Source of the DNA: an uncultured Muribaculaceae bacterium | GTDB taxonomy: Bacteria; Bacteroidota; Bacteroidia; Bacteroidales; Muribaculaceae | Length of the DNA stretch: 42,917 nucleotides | Assembly: GCA_910583795.1 (NCBI GenBank) | Contig: CAJTZQ010000032.1 | Coordinates: 1 to 42,917, forward strand | Direction: 5' to 3' | Shown here: in pieces, positions 15,977 to 25,704 of the stretch | How the letters are laid out: each line of letters begins with the position of its first letter | Position numbering within the stretch: position 1 is the stretch's first letter | Position numbers and translations under genes: made by a program | Notes under the pieces: model-generated | The model's database searches: none | What the model was told of the DNA's origin: nothing | Seen by the model: only the letters and a program-made list of their open reading frames with translations

Positions 15977-16957
15977 ATGACAACTTGGATTCTTGCAGGA
16001 GTAATAGTCGTCCTTGCAATAGTAATAATTACAGCGGGTGTTAAGGTGGTTCCGCAAAGCGAAACACGCGTGATCGAACGTCTCGGCAGATTTCACAGCG
16101 TTTTGCCTCCAGGCATCAATTTTATTATCCCTTTCATAGATCGTCCCAAAATGATTTATCAGAGAACTGTGGAAAGATCTATCAATGGAAGACCGATTGC
16201 AAGAATGCAGTCAACATATAAAATTGACTTGAGAGAGCAGGTGTATGATTTCCCTTCTCAGCAGGTGATCACGAGGGATAATGTCACCACTGAAATCAAT
16301 GCATTACTCTATTTCCAGATTGTGGATCCGAAAAAGGCTGTCTACGAGATCGACAATCTTCCAAACGCAATTGAAAAGTTGACTCAGACATCCCTTCGTA
16401 ATGTAATCGGTGAACTCGAACTTGATGAAACGCTGACATCGCGTGACACTATCAACTCAAAGCTTCAGGTCATCCTTGACGAAGCTTCAAACAAATGGGG
16501 TGTAAAGGTCAACCGCGTTGAACTTCAGGACATCACTCCTCCTGAAAGCGTTCGCGTAGCGATGGAGAAACAGATGCAGGCTGAACGTAACCGCCGTGCA
16601 GAAATCCTCAATGCCGAGGGAGAAAAACAATCTCTCATTCTCCGCTCAGAAGGTGAAAAGGCATCAAGAATCAATGCTGCCGAGGCAATCAAGCAGTCGG
16701 AGATTCTAAGAGCTGAAGGCGAGGCACAGGCAATCATCCTTAACGCCCAGGCTGAAGCCGACGCAATTCTTAAGGTGGCAAAAGCTGTCGATGCCACTAA
16801 AACAGATCCTGCAACCTATATGCTCGCAATGAAATATATTGAAACATTGAAAGAGATGACTTCAGGTAAAGACAACAAAACTGTCTATATGCCATACGAA
16901 GCCTCTTCCCTCCTCTCATCCATAGGTTCGATCAAATCCCTTTTCCCCGGTAAATAA
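15977..16957 (+). CDS. SPFH/Band 7 (stomatin-like, QmcA type) membrane protein
   Basis: 326 residues: one N-terminal membrane segment (ILAGVIVVLAIVIITAGV), then the SPFH domain (VPQSETRVIERLGRFHSVLPPGINFIIPF is its recognisable opening, cited in part) with RDNVTTEINALLYFQIVDP and a long Ala/Glu-rich coiled coil with repeated AEGE-type units (RRAEILNAEGEKQS, ILRAEGEAQAI, LNAQAEADAI). It forms large membrane oligomers and scaffolds membrane quality control. It pairs with the NfeD gene just upstream and is followed by a terminator. Confidence 0.92.
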   Translation: MTTWILAGVIVVLAIVIITAGVKVVPQSETRVIERLGRFHSVLPPGINFIIPFIDRPKMIYQRTVERSINGRPIARMQSTYKIDLREQVYDFPSQQVITRDNVTTEINALLYFQIVDPKKAVYEIDNLPNAIEKLTQTSLRNVIGELELDETLTSRDTINSKLQVILDEASNKWGVKVNRVELQDITPPESVRVAMEKQMQAERNRRAEILNAEGEKQSLILRSEGEKASRINAAEAIKQSEILRAEGEAQAIILNAQAEADAILKVAKAVDATKTDPATYMLAMKYIETLKEMTSGKDNKTVYMPYEASSLLSSIGSIKSLFPGK

Positions 16958-17025
16958 TGATAGGTTGATGGGTTAGAGTGCATTTTTAGCAAAATCCTAC
17001 CATTTATTAAATACATACAAAATAC

Positions 17026-17072
17026 CATAGGCGCCACAGGTTTTGAGTCTGTAGCGCCTATGATATTTTTTC
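17026..17072 (+). terminator. Terminator after the SPFH gene
   Basis: CATAGGCGC (17026-17034) pairs with GCGCCTATG (17054-17062), with further ACAG/CTGT pairing inside, followed by ATATTTTTTC. It lies between convergent transcription units and also ends 45 bases before the stop of the efflux permease on the other strand. Confidence 0.85.
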
Positions 17073-17116
17073 ATAGAGCTGCAGGATGCATTATCTTAAC
17101 TTTGATGCTCTGTCTG

Positions 17117-19477
17117 TCATTCGTTGCGGAGATGATTGACCGGGTTGCTCCGTGCCACACCGAGACTGTTTAGACTCACCACTAAGAAAATCAGCATCAA
17201 CAGGACTATGACACACAATACAAACACAATCGGAGATATGGAAACCTGATCCGTATATTGAGAAAGCCAATTTCTGCCGGCTATATATGCAGCAACGCCG
17301 CCAAGCAACAACGATGGAAGAGCAACCTTCATGATATCAACGCAAAACAGCTTAAGAATTTTGATGTCTGATGTGCCGGAAACTTTTCTAATCGCTATCT
17401 CTTTGGCTCGCCTTTGAACTTCATCGGAAGTATAGCCTATCAATCCCAACAATGCTATTATCAAGATCGCTATACCTACAACCATGACAGATTTTTGGAA
17501 TCTTCGGATGTTCATCAACTTATAATCTACAAACGTTTTCATTGGAGAAAGATAGATTTCCTTATCTGGGAGAAGCTTTGAAATAACCTCTTGAGCAGAT
17601 TTGAGATTCGATTCAGTCATTTCCGAGAATTTGACAAATAAATTCCCTCTCACAGATGAAGTCGGGAAGATCACACCGGCTCTTTTGTCGGCATAAGAAT
17701 CCTCAAAACCACCCCTTCTCATGTTTTCAACAACACCACAGATTGTATAATCCACAACTGCATAATGACCCGTAATCTTGAATGTTTTCCCAATCAGATT
17801 ATCATCATCACTCCCGAAAAATTTCTTAAACACATCTATCATTCGCTCCTCTACTATGACCTGGTGAAGGGTTGAATCGGCTGTCTCTACAAAATTTCCA
17901 CCTTGAGTGAATCTTAGTCCCATCACATCAATTATTTCCGGATTTGAATAATTCAGGTCTGCCACGTTTATCATTTCTTCCTGTGTTTCTCCAACCCATA
18001 TATTATTTCCATCCCCATAATTAATGAAATCATAGTCAGAAAAAGCAGCATGTTCCACGATACCCAATTGTTTCAAACCGTCTGATAACCGTTTAGCTTC
18101 ATTAGGATCTAATCCGGATACATTGATCTGAGCTACATTTTCATAATCAAATCCCCAATCAAGGTTTGACATCATTTTGAACTGACGTGCCACGAGAGCT
18201 AAAAGACATAACAGCAATCCCGCCGAGAAAAACTGTAAAGACAACATGGCAAGTTTCCATATCCTTTTACTTTTGCGGTTCCCTCTGAATGCAGTGGAAA
18301 CAGGGGTTTTACAATAAATCCAAGCCGGAATCACGCCTGTCAGGATCAAAAGAACAAGGATGACTAAACCTTCAACTGCCCATATACTACCTACTGAAAA
18401 CAATTGAGAAATCGAAGTGCCAAGCAATTCTTCACACAGACCTGATGAGATGGATATGAGAATTATCGCCAACACAAGGGAAACAACCATATAAACCAAG
18501 CTCTCCCCTACTACCATCATAAAGAGTTTGGAATTCCCTGTACCATAGCATTTCCTGACAGCCATTTCCTTGGCACGGGAATTAAACTGTCCTACAGTGA
18601 CAAGAAGATAGTTAATACCTGCACTGAGAAGAATAATTACAGAAAGAAGAGACAGCATCCTAATCATGGTTTTCACACCATCTTGCGAGATATAAGAACC
18701 TAAAAGCGGTTTTAAACCATGATTGAAATTGTATTGATCGAGCATCTCTTTGTCCAAATTATCTTCAAGCATCTTTCTTATGCCTGATTGTAATGATTCT
18801 GGATCGGTGTCTTTTGCAAGTCTTACATATCCCACATAGCGGTCGTTGCCGGCAAAGTTCTCCGAACCGTCATAATAGAATCTTGAGATGGTTGGCAACC
18901 CGATGAAGATTGCCCTTGGCAATGTGGTGTTTTCCTGGAAATCTTCATAGACTCCCATGATTGTAGCCTCATAAGTGGGATGGTATGAGGGCACACTGAA
19001 TTTCATACCTATAACATCACCGCCAATTTTTTCAGCAAGAGACCTTGGAATCATACAACCGTCTTGAGACGACAAAACAGCTTTATAATCCCCTTCAATA
19101 ATGTCTGTCTTAAAAACATCGAAAAAACAACTATCTGCAAGATACACCCCTTCCATATCGAAAGATCTGTCGTCATGAAGCTTAATTCTTCCTTCCGGCA
19201 CAAAAAAAGTGAATCTCGTTGCTGCTTCAATCTGTGGGATATAACGTTTCAGAGCCGGTGCAGTCCCTCCGGGTATCTGCGTAAATTCCTTATACTCTCC
19301 ATTGATCTCCGCCATTTCCGTCACGATATATATTCTATCGGAATCCGGAAAAAACGAATCGTATGTTTTTTCAAAATATATTTTAGCGACAAGGACAAAA
19401 CCTATTGCAAGACCTATTGTAAGGCACAATATCTTAACAATGTTTCGCCTCAGGTCAGATGTAAATATCTTAAACAT
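17117..19477 (-). CDS. FtsX/MacB-type ABC permease (second permease of efflux operon 1)
   Basis: 786-residue inner-membrane protein with the duplicated FtsX layout: N-terminal helix (ILCLTIGLAIGFVLVAKIY), a large MacB-type periplasmic domain, three helices around residues 280-400, another helix, a second periplasmic domain and three C-terminal helices (VMVVGIAILIIALLGLIGY and later) ending in SLGVARSNPVNHLRNE. The start MFKIFTSDLRRN (ATG 19477) was chosen over 19498 because it aligns with the paralogue's MLKTFTSDLRRN and gives the same length (786). It exports a substrate, perhaps a peptide or lipophilic toxin, through the adaptor and TolC of the same operon. Last gene of the operon. Confidence 0.87.
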   Translation of the reverse strand: MFKIFTSDLRRNIVKILCLTIGLAIGFVLVAKIYFEKTYDSFFPDSDRIYIVTEMAEINGEYKEFTQIPGGTAPALKRYIPQIEAATRFTFFVPEGRIKLHDDRSFDMEGVYLADSCFFDVFKTDIIEGDYKAVLSSQDGCMIPRSLAEKIGGDVIGMKFSVPSYHPTYEATIMGVYEDFQENTTLPRAIFIGLPTISRFYYDGSENFAGNDRYVGYVRLAKDTDPESLQSGIRKMLEDNLDKEMLDQYNFNHGLKPLLGSYISQDGVKTMIRMLSLLSVIILLSAGINYLLVTVGQFNSRAKEMAVRKCYGTGNSKLFMMVVGESLVYMVVSLVLAIILISISSGLCEELLGTSISQLFSVGSIWAVEGLVILVLLILTGVIPAWIYCKTPVSTAFRGNRKSKRIWKLAMLSLQFFSAGLLLCLLALVARQFKMMSNLDWGFDYENVAQINVSGLDPNEAKRLSDGLKQLGIVEHAAFSDYDFINYGDGNNIWVGETQEEMINVADLNYSNPEIIDVMGLRFTQGGNFVETADSTLHQVIVEERMIDVFKKFFGSDDDNLIGKTFKITGHYAVVDYTICGVVENMRRGGFEDSYADKRAGVIFPTSSVRGNLFVKFSEMTESNLKSAQEVISKLLPDKEIYLSPMKTFVDYKLMNIRRFQKSVMVVGIAILIIALLGLIGYTSDEVQRRAKEIAIRKVSGTSDIKILKLFCVDIMKVALPSLLLGGVAAYIAGRNWLSQYTDQVSISPIVFVLCVIVLLMLIFLVVSLNSLGVARSNPVNHLRNE

Positions 19478-19484
19478 GTTCTGA

Positions 19485-20168
19485 TTACATAAGATCATTT
19501 AGATTATCAACCAATTGACCGTCGAACAGATTGATAATATAATCCGCATGCGATGCATCCTTGTGTGAGTGAGTCACCATGACAATGGTCGCTCCATCCT
19601 TATGCAGTTCGTTTAGTATTTCCATCACTTCCGCACCGTTTGCCGAGTCAAGATTACCGGTAGGCTCATCGGCAAGAATCAATCCTGGTTTGGAAACTAT
19701 AGCCCTCGCTATTGCAGCTCGCTGCTGCTGACCGCCCGACAATTGAGAAGGGTAATGACGGCTTCTATGTGAAATCCCCATTCTTCTCATCGCCTCTTCC
19801 ACTCTCTTGTTCTTCTCCTCTTTAGAAAGGTTCAGATTGTTGAGAGGAAGCATGATATTGTCTTTCACGTTCATCTCCTCAATGAGATTGAACGACTGGA
19901 AAATGAAACCGATTCTCCCCTTTCTCCAGGAAGTACGTTCTCTTTCCTTCAGATTACCGACCTCTTCCCCGTCCAAAAGATAATTTCCTTTTGTCGGATT
20001 GTCAAGAAGACCGAGAATATTGAGCAGTGTAGACTTCCCGCATCCCGACGGTCCCATTATCGCAACGAAAGAACCGTCTTCAATCGTGAGGCTTACATTG
20101 TTGAGGGCTACTGTTTGAACACTGTCAGTTCTGAACACTTTTTCCAAGTTTTTTACTTCAATTTTCAT
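19485..20168 (-). CDS. ABC transporter ATPase, MacB/LolD type (efflux operon 1)
   Basis: 227-residue ATPase: Walker A GPSGCGKSTLLN, Q-loop FQSFNLIEEMN, signature LSGGQQQRAAIARA and Walker B LILADEPTGNLD, H-loop MVTHSHKDA. It lies between the two FtsX permease genes (24 bases after one, 7 bases before the other), so one ATPase probably serves both, either as a heterodimeric permease or as alternative homodimers. Closely similar to the ATPase at 30835-31509. Confidence 0.92.
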   Translation of the reverse strand: MKIEVKNLEKVFRTDSVQTVALNNVSLTIEDGSFVAIMGPSGCGKSTLLNILGLLDNPTKGNYLLDGEEVGNLKERERTSWRKGRIGFIFQSFNLIEEMNVKDNIMLPLNNLNLSKEEKNKRVEEAMRRMGISHRSRHYPSQLSGGQQQRAAIARAIVSKPGLILADEPTGNLDSANGAEVMEILNELHKDGATIVMVTHSHKDASHADYIINLFDGQLVDNLNDLM

Positions 20169-20192
20169 ATTCCTTATATTTATTTGTTTATA

Positions 20193-22553
20193 TTATTCAT
20201 TTCTAAGATATTCCACAGGGTTGCTTCTCGCGATTTTCAAACTGTTGAACACAACCATTGAAAGGATAAGCAATAACAGAATAATCACACAAGCAACCGA
20301 AATGATTGGAGACAGGCTCACCTGATTACAAAAGCGTGACAACCAGTCTTTTCCCACTATCATTGCGATTATACCACCCACAATCAACGATGGGATTGCA
20401 ATAATGGCAATGTCTCGGCAAAACAACTTCAGTATCTTATATTCCGAAGTCCCGGAAACCTTCCTGATTGCTATTTCCTTTGATCTGGTTTCCACCTCAT
20501 CCGAAACATAACCCAACAGACCGGAAAGGGCTATCAGAAGTATCGCTATGCCCACAACCATTACCGCCGTAGCAAATTTCTTGATATCATAAGTATATCT
20601 TTCAAATTGATTCTTATAAGGAGTTATATACACTTCCGCATTGGGATCAACAATAAGAGAATTTATCACTTCTTGTGCCTTATGAATATTTTCAGGATTC
20701 AATTCAGTGAATCTGATATACAAAGTCCAGGAATCATTTTCAGGAGGGAAAAATATCCCCGGTCTTCTATCTATATTCTTTTCTTCAAAACCACCTCTAT
20801 GGAAATTATTAACAACTCCGCATATAGTATACTCCTGTGGTTCGCCATGACCATTGAACTTGAAAGTTCTCCCGACGATATTAGGATCATCAACACCATA
20901 TTGAGTGCGTAATGCATCGATCATCCTTTCTTCCACCACTACCTCATGAAGAGTTGTGTCAGCATTCTCAGTGAAAGTTGATCCTTGAAGAAATTTTAAT
21001 CCGAGAACATCGAAAATATCTCTGTCAGTCCATAAAAGGTCAGCAATCTGAAGCTTATTCGTCTCGTCTTCCTCAATAGTTATTTCTCCACCTGAAGATT
21101 GCGAGACAAAATTCTGAGTAGCCCCGGCAACATTCTCCACACATCCAAGTCTCTTCAACTCCTCTTTTAGTTTACTTGAATTGCCTTTAAATGATCCCAT
21201 AGAAACCATTCCGATATTGTCGTAATTATATCCGACATCAAAATTAGTGACCATGTTATATTGCCTCGCAATAAGGAGAAGAAGACAAAACAAAAAACCA
21301 CTGACAATAAACTGTAGCGAAAGCAATGACAGTTTCCACATTTTCTTTTTATTCGGATCTCCTTTGAATGCACGCGCTACAGGAGTTTTGCAATATATAA
21401 TACCCGGGATAACACCTGTGATTAGAAGAAGTATAAGAACTATGAATCCTTCCGCTACCCACACATAATTAGTTGAGAACAATTGTTTCGGAGACAATCC
21501 AAGCAATTCTTTACACAAATCTCCCAAAGCATAGACCATTACTACCGCGAGTAAAAATGAAATCAGGATGTAGCAGAAACTCTCCCCCAACACCATAAAG
21601 AACAATTTTCCATTCCCTGTGCCAAAACATTTCCTTATTGCCATTGCTTTAGATCTTGATGAAATCTGACCGACAACAATCAGCAGATAGTTGACTGACG
21701 CACAGAGCAGAATCAAAACTGCCAAAACAGACAGCATTAAGACCATTTCTTTCACACTGCTTTCTGAAGAGTGATAATTGCGCAAAGATTTCAATCCAAT
21801 ATCGAAATACCGTTTCTCCAACACTTCTTCATCAACATTGTCTTCAAGCATTTTGCGGATACCGTGCCTTAAATCTTCAGGTTTTATATCCTTATGGAGC
21901 TTTACAAAACTTTTATACGCATCATTTCCTACCCAATTCTCGGTGCCACTCCAGCCCAATGCCTCGAAAGTGTTAAGACTGATATAGATTGAATTGGGAA
22001 TAGAGGAATTTTCCGGGAAATCCTCGTAAATCCCACCTATGACTGCCTTATACTCAGGAGAAAAATTAGGTATGCTGAATTGTAGCCCGACCACATCATT
22101 TCCTATTTTATCCGCAAGAGACTTAGGGATCATACAACTATGCTTCACACTTAATACTTCATGAGGATCTCCGGCAATAATTTTATTTGAGAAAAGATCA
22201 AACAGACAGCTGTCTGCCGCCTTTATACCATTACTCTCGAAGATTCTATTGTCGTCAAAAACTATGTTGCCATTGCTGAACCATGTGAAACGGGTAACCT
22301 CTTCCACTTGAGTCAAATAACGCTTCAATGCGGGTGCATAAGCTCCGGAAGTCTGGTCGAAATCATAGGGATTTTCCGGATCATTGAATATTTCACACAC
22401 CATATATATTCTGTCGGCATCCGGAAAAAATGAATCGTAGGTCTCTTCATAATATATCTTGGCAATGAGTATCATGCCGATAGACATCCCTACCGTTAAA
22501 CACAGTATTTTAGTTAGGTTTCGACGAAGGTCAGATGTAAAAGTTTTAAGCAT
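20193..22553 (-). CDS. FtsX/MacB-type ABC permease (first permease of efflux operon 1)
   Basis: 786 residues, same architecture as the gene at 17117-19477 and clearly its paralogue: shared TSDLRRN, AKIYYEETYDSFFPDADRIY-type start, AIRKCFGTGNGKLFFMVLGES, IIYCKTPVARAF and the C-terminal LKIARSNPVEYLRNE. It is translated 23 bases after the adaptor gene. The periplasmic domains differ more than the membrane parts, as expected if the pair divides substrate or partner contacts. Confidence 0.87.
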   Translation of the reverse strand: MLKTFTSDLRRNLTKILCLTVGMSIGMILIAKIYYEETYDSFFPDADRIYMVCEIFNDPENPYDFDQTSGAYAPALKRYLTQVEEVTRFTWFSNGNIVFDDNRIFESNGIKAADSCLFDLFSNKIIAGDPHEVLSVKHSCMIPKSLADKIGNDVVGLQFSIPNFSPEYKAVIGGIYEDFPENSSIPNSIYISLNTFEALGWSGTENWVGNDAYKSFVKLHKDIKPEDLRHGIRKMLEDNVDEEVLEKRYFDIGLKSLRNYHSSESSVKEMVLMLSVLAVLILLCASVNYLLIVVGQISSRSKAMAIRKCFGTGNGKLFFMVLGESFCYILISFLLAVVMVYALGDLCKELLGLSPKQLFSTNYVWVAEGFIVLILLLITGVIPGIIYCKTPVARAFKGDPNKKKMWKLSLLSLQFIVSGFLFCLLLLIARQYNMVTNFDVGYNYDNIGMVSMGSFKGNSSKLKEELKRLGCVENVAGATQNFVSQSSGGEITIEEDETNKLQIADLLWTDRDIFDVLGLKFLQGSTFTENADTTLHEVVVEERMIDALRTQYGVDDPNIVGRTFKFNGHGEPQEYTICGVVNNFHRGGFEEKNIDRRPGIFFPPENDSWTLYIRFTELNPENIHKAQEVINSLIVDPNAEVYITPYKNQFERYTYDIKKFATAVMVVGIAILLIALSGLLGYVSDEVETRSKEIAIRKVSGTSEYKILKLFCRDIAIIAIPSLIVGGIIAMIVGKDWLSRFCNQVSLSPIISVACVIILLLLILSMVVFNSLKIARSNPVEYLRNE

Positions 22554-22576
22554 ATTTTCGTCTCTTAATAGATGTG

Positions 22577-23830
22577 CTATTCTGAAATTTTTATCACGTC
22601 GGCATCCCCATAGTTGGAATACGAACTGATGATGACCTTTTCTCCCGGCGCAAGACCGTCAAGAACTTCATAAAATTGTGGATTCTGCTTCCCGATTTTT
22701 ATCTCACGCCGTCTTGCCGTCTTGCCGTCTTCACTTAACACATACACCCAGTTCCCTCCAGTGGTCTGGAAATAGGATCCACGAGGCAACATAATCGCCT
22801 GTGAGGGTTCTCCTAACAAAAGATCTATCGGAACACTCTGCCCTACTCTTATATTTGCAGGCACATTCCCTTTTATTGTCAAGTCAGCGCGAAACTGCCC
22901 GGATGTCACTTCTGGATAAACCTTCTTGACTTCCACATCAAACTGACGGCTCTGCTTCTGGGATTTCCCTTCCAGACCGGCTGACACACGGTCTATGTAA
23001 TGCTCATCAATATTCACGACTATCTTATAGTTGTCAAGAATATTTATCTGACCTACCTGCTGCCCGGCAACAATGTTTTGACCAAGCTCGGCGGTTAGAT
23101 TCCCTAATTGACCGGCGTGTGAGGCACGGATATTCAGATTGTCTGCACGCTGACGGACTATAGCGAAATTCTGTTGCATATTGTCAAGGCTCTCCTGCAT
23201 CTGTGCAATCTGTACTTTCCTATAGATTGAATCCTGACGCAGACGGTCTTCCAGAAGTTTGAGGCTTTCCCGGGAGAGTTGGTAATCTTCTTCCGCTTTC
23301 AGATATTCTTCGCGCGAAGTGAGGTTTTCATTATAAAGGGTTTTCTGCTGCTCATATAGTCTTCGTTTCTGATTCATCTGTGTGCGCGCCGACAAAAGGT
23401 CTTGACGCACTTGCAAGCGGTCTTTCTCCATCGCAAGTTCCGTGTCACGAAGCATGTTTTGTTTTTCCGCAAGTTGTGATTCTGAATCAAGAATCTGTTG
23501 CTGAAGATTCGGATTGTGCAAAGTCAGAATTATATCACCCGGTTGCAACATCGCACCCTCTTCCACCCATTTTTTCTCTACAATTCCCGTTTCAAGAGCT
23601 GAGATCTGAACAATGACTCCTGTTTCAACTTTCCCGTTAAGACGGATGAAATCGTTGAAAGTACCTTCTGTCACCTCTCCGACAAGAAGACCGGCAGAAT
23701 CAGTTCTATAGGTTGTATGTCCTGATTGGATAATTCCCCATACAGCAGCCCCGATGACAATAACCCCGGCAGCGACCCACCATCCATATTTCTTAAGGCG
23801 GGGATTTTTAATCTTTATTTCTGTATCCAT
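22577..23830 (-). CDS. HlyD/MacA-type periplasmic adaptor (efflux operon 1)
   Basis: 417-residue membrane-fusion protein: N-terminal anchor (YGWWVAAGVIVIGAAVWGII), a lipoyl half (GKVETGVIVQISALETGIV), a long helical hairpin (about residues 105-225, Gln/Glu/Lys-rich, with ENLTSREEYLKAEEDY), the second lipoyl half (ASHAGQLGNLTAELGQNI), beta-barrel and membrane-proximal domain ending near LDGLAPGEKVIISSYSNYGDAD. It bridges the FtsX permeases in the inner membrane and the TolC-type channel encoded just upstream. Confidence 0.9.
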   Translation of the reverse strand: MDTEIKIKNPRLKKYGWWVAAGVIVIGAAVWGIIQSGHTTYRTDSAGLLVGEVTEGTFNDFIRLNGKVETGVIVQISALETGIVEKKWVEEGAMLQPGDIILTLHNPNLQQQILDSESQLAEKQNMLRDTELAMEKDRLQVRQDLLSARTQMNQKRRLYEQQKTLYNENLTSREEYLKAEEDYQLSRESLKLLEDRLRQDSIYRKVQIAQMQESLDNMQQNFAIVRQRADNLNIRASHAGQLGNLTAELGQNIVAGQQVGQINILDNYKIVVNIDEHYIDRVSAGLEGKSQKQSRQFDVEVKKVYPEVTSGQFRADLTIKGNVPANIRVGQSVPIDLLLGEPSQAIMLPRGSYFQTTGGNWVYVLSEDGKTARRREIKIGKQNPQFYEVLDGLAPGEKVIISSYSNYGDADVIKISE

Positions 23831-23887
23831 AGTTTTATTCTTTTTAACTTAAAAAGCCATAAGAAAATCAATCTACGTAAAAAAAGT

Positions 23888-25183
23888 TCAAATGACTTCT
23901 TTAATCAATTTCTCACCTCTGCAATATCTGAGGGTAATAAGGTTAATTATTTTTTGAATCCGTTTTCCTTCGGCACCGGCTTTTGCCGTTGCCAGTTTGC
24001 TGCTCGAAGTATATAAATCGATAGCTGACGCCTGTCCTAATTCATATTTTCTTCTTGTAGCGTTGAATGCAATCTGCTCCGCCTCCAGTCGGCGGTATGC
24101 GGCTTTCAGTTCATCTGTGGATGAAATGTAATCAAGTTCAGCCTCACGTGTCTCCTTGTCAAGATCATATTTCACTTGTTCAAGTCTCACTTCATTCTCC
24201 TTAAGAAGGATGGATGCCTTTTTCACTCTGTTTGTAGAAGCAAGACCGTTGAATATTGGAAACGAAAAAGAAAGTCCGATATATTCACCCATGTTGTCAT
24301 GCCATTGTCTGCTGAATGAAGGATAGACAGCTTCCGTATTTATCATTTTGTAATATGATGTCGAGACTCCGCCTGTAAGCGATATAGAAGGTGAATAACT
24401 TCCTTTGGCAGCCCGAAGATCATATTTGCTCGCTTTTACTGCAAGTTCGGCTTCCGCTACTTTGGGATGCTTCATCATCTCTCCCTGCGATTCCTCTATC
24501 TCCGTTTCTTTAAGATCGAGAGGTTCTTCAGAAAGTTCCATTCCCATCAGCGACCGTAAAGTCAGATAAGATTTGGCAAGAAGGTTTCTCTGATTGATCA
24601 ATTCAAACTCATCATTTGCAACCAATGCTTCCAGCTCCGCCACATCGGCTCCGCTTTTGGCGCCTAACTCCACTCCTTTCTGAGTCGCTTTCAGATCTTG
24701 GGTGTCACGTTTAAGCTGCTCCTCCATTTGCAATACCATAGCCTTGCAATATGTCACTTGATAGAAAGCCTTGATCACCTCCATTGAAACAGCATCCTCC
24801 TCGATCCTGGCTGATTCTTTTGCACGGAGTTTTGCCGTACGTGCTGATTTCAGGTTATTTATGTTGACAAGCCCATCAAAAAGGGGCACAGACATCTGTA
24901 ATCCAAAACCGGTGGAGAGAGTCTGCTTGTTGTCGTATGTATTTGTCTCCGGGTCAATATTGCGACCGAAGCTCATATTCCCGTTGGCATACATGGAGAG
25001 ATATGGCATGAGGGTTGAAGCGGTGAGCCTCACATCCGCTGAAGCCTTGTCAATTTCAAGACGGCTTATCACATTTTTGTGGGCGTGGTCTCTTGCATAG
25101 ATGAGACAGTCGTTGAGAGTCATCTGGGCTGACAAACCTTGACCGGCAACAAACATCAATGATATGAATAAAAATCTTTTCAT
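23888..25183 (-). CDS. TolC-family outer-membrane channel (efflux operon 1)
   Basis: 431 residues with signal peptide (MKRFLFISLMFVAGQGLSAQ). Two OEP repeats follow: MTLNDCLIYARDHA with NGNMSFGRNIDPETNTY, and later HPKVAEAELAVKASKYDLRAAKG with SPSISLTGGVSTSYY. The NPE/NIDPETNTYDN segment near the first strand is shared with the paralogue at 35168-36490. ATG 25183 was preferred to 25231 because the longer form hides the signal peptide and crosses the promoter. First gene of the operon; it forms the exit duct for the transporter. Confidence 0.9.
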   Translation of the reverse strand: MKRFLFISLMFVAGQGLSAQMTLNDCLIYARDHAHKNVISRLEIDKASADVRLTASTLMPYLSMYANGNMSFGRNIDPETNTYDNKQTLSTGFGLQMSVPLFDGLVNINNLKSARTAKLRAKESARIEEDAVSMEVIKAFYQVTYCKAMVLQMEEQLKRDTQDLKATQKGVELGAKSGADVAELEALVANDEFELINQRNLLAKSYLTLRSLMGMELSEEPLDLKETEIEESQGEMMKHPKVAEAELAVKASKYDLRAAKGSYSPSISLTGGVSTSYYKMINTEAVYPSFSRQWHDNMGEYIGLSFSFPIFNGLASTNRVKKASILLKENEVRLEQVKYDLDKETREAELDYISSTDELKAAYRRLEAEQIAFNATRRKYELGQASAIDLYTSSSKLATAKAGAEGKRIQKIINLITLRYCRGEKLIKEVI

Positions 25184-25212
25184 GTCAATATGATTTTTTG
25201 TTTTTGACACTG

Positions 25213-25220
25213 CAAAGTTA
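25213..25220 (-). promoter_or_regulatory. Promoter -7 box of efflux operon 1
   Basis: Minus-strand TAACTTTG (TAnnTTTG) ends 29 bases before the TolC ATG at 25183. No good -33 element is visible, and no sigma54-like site was found here, unlike operon 2. Confidence 0.5.
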
Positions 25221-25411
25221 GCCGCCCTCACCCACCTCTCTCTAATAAATTTGCAAAAACCGTCTTTTCAACCCTCAAATTGTCTAAAATTTCGACACTC
25301 CCCTTCCAATCCACCTCATATTGCCATCCCAAATGCATATAATAAGGCAGTTCGCCTAAGTGCAGTCAAGGCAACCGCATATCATTTGATGATGCGGCAA
25401 GCATTCTCCAA

Positions 25412-25612
25412 ATGCTAAAAAAACAAACAAGAAGAATGATGTCCGAAATCAGACAGCAAATCTCCGTAAAATATACGATTGACAAATTCCCGCTACCGCA
25501 TCAGCGTGAATGGAGATTGACTCGCAGCGAAATTCAGGCAATAAAGAATATGCGGGCAGACCCCAACATCCCTAAAGACGCCAAACCGGAACTTCCCGAA
25601 GGCTACGAATAA
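25412..25612 (+). CDS. Small hypothetical protein
   Basis: 66 residues, basic N-terminus (MLKKQTRRMMSEIRQQIS) then a charged, proline-containing C-terminus ending in PELPEGYE. A second start at 25436 (MMSEIR) is possible. The frame stays open upstream without another ATG back to a stop near 25349, so it could also be the 3' remnant of a longer gene. It has no membrane segment or known motif, and is followed by a terminator hairpin. It lies at the left edge of a region of gene remnants. I do not recognise it. Confidence 0.42.
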   Translation: MLKKQTRRMMSEIRQQISVKYTIDKFPLPHQREWRLTRSEIQAIKNMRADPNIPKDAKPELPEGYE

Positions 25613-25644
25613 CATCCCCTGAGTAATAGCTCACATTACCTAAA

Positions 25645-25681
25645 GACAGACAACCCCGACAAAACCGTGGGGTTGCCTGTC
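25645..25681. terminator. Bidirectional terminator hairpin
   Basis: GACAGaCAACCCC (25645-25657) pairs with GGGGTTGCCTGTC (25669-25681) with one mismatch. It separates the small ORF (+) from the convergent barrel remnant (-). Confidence 0.7.
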
Positions 25682-25704
25682 ATTTAGTATGATAAAGCTA
25701 TTTA

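Noticed and set aside
16959..17025. tRNA or attachment site between the SPFH gene and efflux operon 1
   Set aside because: No cloverleaf or TTC-loop signature; only a terminator hairpin is seen.
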